Source: Warburgia ugandensis (lineage: Eukaryota > Streptophyta > Magnoliopsida > Canellales > Canellaceae). Taken from it: a stretch of 64,000 nucleotides of DNA. The translations under genes and the position numbers were made by a program. A model generated the notes under the pieces. The model worked only from the letters and a program-made list of their open reading frames with translations. It was not told the DNA's origin and made no database searches. Shown piece after piece: positions 59,704 to 64,000 of this stretch (position 1 is its first letter; each line of letters begins with the position of its first letter). The stretch lies in contig CP141136.1 in the NCBI GenBank assembly GCA_035236585.1, forward strand, positions 57,367,136 through 57,431,135. Reading direction: 5' to 3'.

Positions 59704-60778
59704 CTAGACAAGCTACCGATCTCTTAGGAGTAAAGCCTTGAGGTATGTCTTTGGGTTTAACCCACTGCGCCGACTCACTGCGCCAAAGAGGATAATATTG
59801 TTTGCTATGTACTTGATGCACACAACAACACGTTAGTATTTGATATGTGAAATGGCTCGTAAGAGCGAAGACTGGTATCAAGAAAATGTAAATGAGTTGT
59901 AAGTTTGACATACGATTGCATACTTTGCTTTTCAAAAAATGTGTTTTGTACTAATGCATTGGTATTCTTTCCATCTTTGCGTGGATTCGTGATTTTGATA
60001 ATGTTAAATGATTTCAAGTTAAATGATAATTGAATTGTTGTTTGCATGATTTAGTATTGCTAAATTGATCTATATATAATTATCATGATTTCTGTTTATA
60101 TAAAATATTGCATCTTACTCCTCCTACACAAGCGATTGCTTGCTGAGGCATTGCTATGGTTTGCAATGCCTCAGATACAGAGAATAGTAGCAGGTTTGGC
60201 ATGTTGACAGTATCGTAGAACAAAGGACACTCAAGGAATAGGAGCTGCTTATTGACAGGAGCACGCCAACAGAAGCTTGGGAAGAGGACAGGTATAAAAA
60301 TTGGTCTTTGAGTTGAAGTTGTCATATTAGAAATGAGAACGAGATTGCATTGTATCTAATTATGTGAATTTGGAAGAATAATGTGACTTAGTTGTGCTGT
60401 GGAGGTTCTGGGTGTGTTGTTTTGAGGTAAAATGTTTTTGTCTTGTTAGATGTATGAAAAGGAGACAGAGTCTCCATTTATATGTTAAAATTGTCAACAA
60501 TGTTTTTCAGGTACTTCGCAATGATATGCGTTAAATGACATATGTCCGAAATACAGAGGAAACTCTGCCAGATTTTTGGTAGAAATGAGCGCTCGTTTCA
60601 CCGAAAATCCTTGTTTTTATGGAAGAAAAAATGACGCTCGGGGTTTTTCAAAGTGAATTTGAAAGAAAAGATTTTTCCGTTGCATTGCACTATTTGGCAA
60701 AAATTATTTCAAATTGGATCGATCCTGCATTAGAAATTAGTTTGTATTTAAAATTTCATTTGAAAACCCGGGTCGTCA

Positions 60779-61806
60779 CCGATAGGCTTCACATACCATT
60801 GATCCACACTGTTCATTTGACTCCTCGGACTTTGGATATCTACTAATGCAAAGCTCATGGAAAAAGGACACCTCTAGCATCCAAGAAACGATTCTTTCAT
60901 CTTGCTTGGCATGGATAGTCGAAAGCTCTCCATAAGCCATGGTTTGCATTCAACGAACTAAAACAAAATATTTGAATTGTTGCTGCCTACTTCTTGGTAT
61001 GATTTATGGGCCATGAGATATCCAAAATTTGGAGAGTCAGTTAAATGGTGTAGATCAATGGTATGTAAGAGCCCATCTTATAAAAGTGGAGTTATACCGT
61101 TTTTTGCATGTTGTCAGACTCTATACAAGCATTCTTCTTGTCATAAATATAATAAGACATGTTGTTGGATTCTTCTTCTAGAGTGCCTCAAAATAAGAAA
61201 GATGATAAACCTTATACAGTTTACTATTTTTCTTGATCTCTTCCTACTTTCTTTGTCGTTTGCCCTTATTTTCTTGAGGAATGTGAAACCAACATGGCTA
61301 TCCGAATAGCGCTTTTTGAAAATGCTATTGTGATTGGACCTTAGCACTAACACCCTTACATAAGTGAATCTTAACTGGCACTCCCAATTTCTTCTCCTTT
61401 TTCAGGGGAAATCACTAGTCAACAACAATATCTCCTATCAATCTGTAGTAAGTTCAAGAATAGAAAAAATCAATGGTGCCAAATTTGAAAAAAATAAAAA
61501 ATGAACCTCTTATATCATTTTCCCCATGCTTTCCTTTTTTCTAAATGCACTTAGGATACTTCAATTAGTTTTTAGAAAGATGGTAGTAAACATTGACAAT
61601 GATCTTAGCGAATTTGAACCATTATCGATGTAAGTTCTTTACTATACTTGAGATTAAGATTCGAAACACAAGAAAATAAAAAATGATAAAGCCCAATCAT
61701 CCTCTTGTATCTAATCATTTAGCCTCAGTAGAAGTAGAATTTCAAATTTCTCAATGCCATTTCTTCAAGTAGTTCAATGTCACAAAAAATACCTAAAATA
61801 GCTTGA
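60779..61806. other. Intergenic, nothing recognised
   Basis: Only short chance ORFs (110 codons at most, without recognisable motifs). AT-rich. Confidence 0.45.
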
Positions 61807-61814
61807 GAAATGCT

Positions 61815-62199
61815 TAGGGGTGGCAAAATGTGTTGGGGGCTGCTCATGTTAGGTTTGTGTATAGATTGACCCATTAGAGTATATGGGTCGACACGACTAA
61901 TAATTGTGTCCAGAAACCATGACTTAAACATGACCCATTTATTAAATGAGTCGATACGACATGATTTGTGTAACATGACAGGCAATAAGTCGCAAGTCAG
62001 ATAGATCAACATAATGGGTTAATAGGTTACGAGTTAGACAGGTCAACATAGGTTGACCTGAACATGACACGATTTTTGGCATGTCATTTTTGGTTGGACC
62101 TGAAAATGACACGAACATGATAAGACTCGATCCTAACCCGCTAAATCTGTGTCAAGTTTAAATTGTGTTATTTTGTCATGTCATATTTTACCTCCTCTA
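61815..62199. mobile_element. hAT-type MITE (385 bp) with 8 bp TSD
   Basis: Ends TAGGGGTGGCAAAAT and, inverted, TAGAGGAGGTAAAAT. They are flanked by a perfect 8 bp duplication GAAATGCT (61807-61814 and 62200-62207), the hallmark of hAT elements. The interior has repeated GGGTCGA/GACC-type motifs and no coding capacity. Confidence 0.85.
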
Positions 62200-62207
62200 G
62201 AAATGCT

Positions 62208-64000
62208 AACCAATTTGACTTTATGAGATCTAACCATATCATCTTGTTTGCCTCACTTATATAGCCAGCTTGCAAAAAATCATGTGCATTGGATGCTTCT
62301 AGCTAATAGTTTATTTTAGATAATAATAATAAAATCCATAATCATAATTTAACACCCAAAGTGACATAAATAAATCATCCAAAGTGTAATGATTTTTACT
62401 TGTAGCTAATCTAGGAGACACCAAAGAAGACGGATAGATATGATGATTCATATATGGGCTTTGCTAGTTGGGGTTTCGAATAAACAAGTAGCCAAGATAA
62501 CATTTCTCAAGAAGATTGAGAGAACAAGAAAATCAATGCCTATATCAATTTCTCTTCTACTATGTTCTTCTTCAAACAAATCACTAAACAAAATATACTC
62601 TCACTCTTCATTCTCTAAATGTTAAACTTGCTTTTGGGGTTCATCTCTAAGCAAGTTACAACATCAATATTCTCTTTTGCTTGTTTCTATCACAAAACTC
62701 CAACATTTTGCAAAGGTTTTCCACACCCTAGCAAGTTGTCTAATCATAGGTTGATGCCTCTCACATTAAAAAGTGAATATGAAAAGATAACAGGGACTGC
62801 CCAGTTAGTAAGCTCATGGTCAAGTGCCAAGTGGTAAGATCAAATCACGGTAATGCTTTTCCAAAGAACAATTTGATTTAATATTTCTCTATTTTATTTT
62901 ATCTTCTTCTTTTTTACTTTTATGGTGAAGGATTTGAAGCCACAATTTCTTGGTTGTGGTAGTGTACTTAACCAACTTGCCTAAATGCATGAACCTCTCT
63001 ACCCTATTTTCTTGAACTAAAGACCCAAAATAAAAGTTTATGGTATAGCCCTTCAATGGGAACCAACAGTCTCTTATTCAAATAACCAAATTATATTGGT
63101 CTAGTTCTAGTTTGATGTTACATGTTAAAAGAATTGAAGCAATTTCAAGAATGAAAAATAAAATTGTACGAGACTAGAACCTCTTACAATTTTAATGAAA
63201 TTTAGATTTATTTTAAGGTACACTATTCCTTTTATCTAAAATCTTATGCAATTAAAATACTTTTACAATTTTATCGAATTTTTTGTCAAATTACTTAGCA
63301 TTTGATTATTTTGTAAAGTTCTTTCATATTGTCTCTCTATGTATCATTTGTCCATGAATATATCGTTGTGATGTGTACTTTGAGTAGTTGTGTTGTGTCC
63401 TTTACTTGCCTATTTTGATCTCTCTCATCATTAACTTCTTTTATACTATAAATTTTTTTTCTAATAATCTTTTATACTATCTTTACTAGCATGATACATA
63501 CTTTGAGTTGTGGTAGCAAGCTATGTTGTATCCCTTGCTTGCTAGTTTCTATACTAGTTACCACTAATGGTAATTGGTAAATTCATTTTTGAAATGACTT
63601 TTCGATATCTTAAGTTGTCTTACTATTCCTTTTTTGCTCTTGCAAATATATTGGAATACTAAATACACACACCCATGAGCACCTTGAACCCATGACTATT
63701 TTTAAGTTTAAAAACTTGACTCAACTAAAAAATGAGGCTAGTCAACTTACTTCGAAGCAAGTATCGGGCGACTCAACGTTATGGAATATTGGCATGCATT
63801 GATAACATAAAGTGAATTCATGAAATAATCAACTCAATATTGCATTAAATGTGATATGAAGGGTTTCTAGGGAAAACATTTCCATAGTACACCTGATATT
63901 AGGCACCAAGTAGTTACCTAGTGTCACTTCTTGTAAAAGTGTCATATCTTGCACTAGTGCCACTAGCGCCAGTTTTGTACCTAAACCAATGCTTGCCAAA
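62208..64000. other. Intergenic, nothing recognised
   Basis: AT-rich DNA to the window edge with short chance ORFs only. A GCAAGCTA.GTTGT phrase near 63510 echoes 63380, a weak local repeat. Confidence 0.45.

Larger units (their letters stand above)
58100..60778 (+). repeat. LTR-like repeat B with conserved double hairpin
   Basis: The right end reads AACCCGGGTCGTCA, that is TGACGACCCGGG inverted, comparable to TGTAACACCCC of repeat A. It contains the double hairpin at 60128-60174, a ~93 bp-spaced duplication at 59555-59703 and a (GA)n array. It has no recognisable ORF. The left boundary is a guess. Confidence 0.45.

Overview
The window looks like nuclear DNA of a flowering plant. It is AT-rich and sparse in genes. 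Introns are large and packed with short retroposons of the plant Au SINE type. It also holds Ty3/gypsy, LINE and hAT-type remnants, a plastid-derived insert, and two intact plant genes. Nothing points to bacteria, plasmids, CRISPR or operons. The species cannot be fixed from this sequence. Long TE-filled introns and abundant Au SINEs would suit a woody or basal eudicot or a magnoliid, but that is only a guess.

Gene 1 (2577-28657, minus strand) is a nine-exon gene for a receptor-like protein: signal peptide, malectin-like domain, WNGDPC segment, about four leucine-rich repeats, one membrane helix and a short basic tail, with no kinase. All splice sites are GT-AG with matching phases, and the exons sum to 1,890 nt (629 codons plus stop). 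Its eight introns cover about 24 kb. They carry six recognisable Au SINEs, a gypsy gag remnant, an internally deleted LTR element with two 451-452 bp LTRs, a pogo/Tigger-like transposase remnant, a tandem duplication, a degenerate ~58 bp minisatellite and two compound microsatellites.

The stretch 29-51 kb contains no intact gene. At 30-36.3 kb there is a dense SINE cluster. It includes a pseudogenised plastid psbD/psbC junction (31404-31689) and the C-terminal part of a LINE ORF2 (35675-37460, minus) into which two SINEs have jumped. From 37.9 to 42.9 kb there are CT microsatellites, an LTR-like repeat beginning TGTAACACCCC, and a strikingly purine-biased 1.2 kb tract. From 43 to 48.7 kb the sequence is AT-rich with no recognisable gene. 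A probable solo LTR lies at 49893-50290.

Gene 2 (51279-52775, minus strand) is an intronless A1 aspartic protease closely resembling ASPG1 (Aspartic protease in guard cell 1), with a TATA box and a GA/CT-rich leader upstream. Both genes encode secretory-pathway proteins. Nothing in the sequence shows that they work together.

From 53.5 to 64 kb the DNA is again repetitive. It holds more Au SINEs, a second poly(A)-tailed SINE family, two hAT-type non-autonomous elements with terminal inverted repeats and target-site duplications, and a repeat (58.1-60.8 kb) that shares a conserved double hairpin, in inverted orientation, with the repeat at 39.3 kb. That shared hairpin module is the least explained structure in the window.
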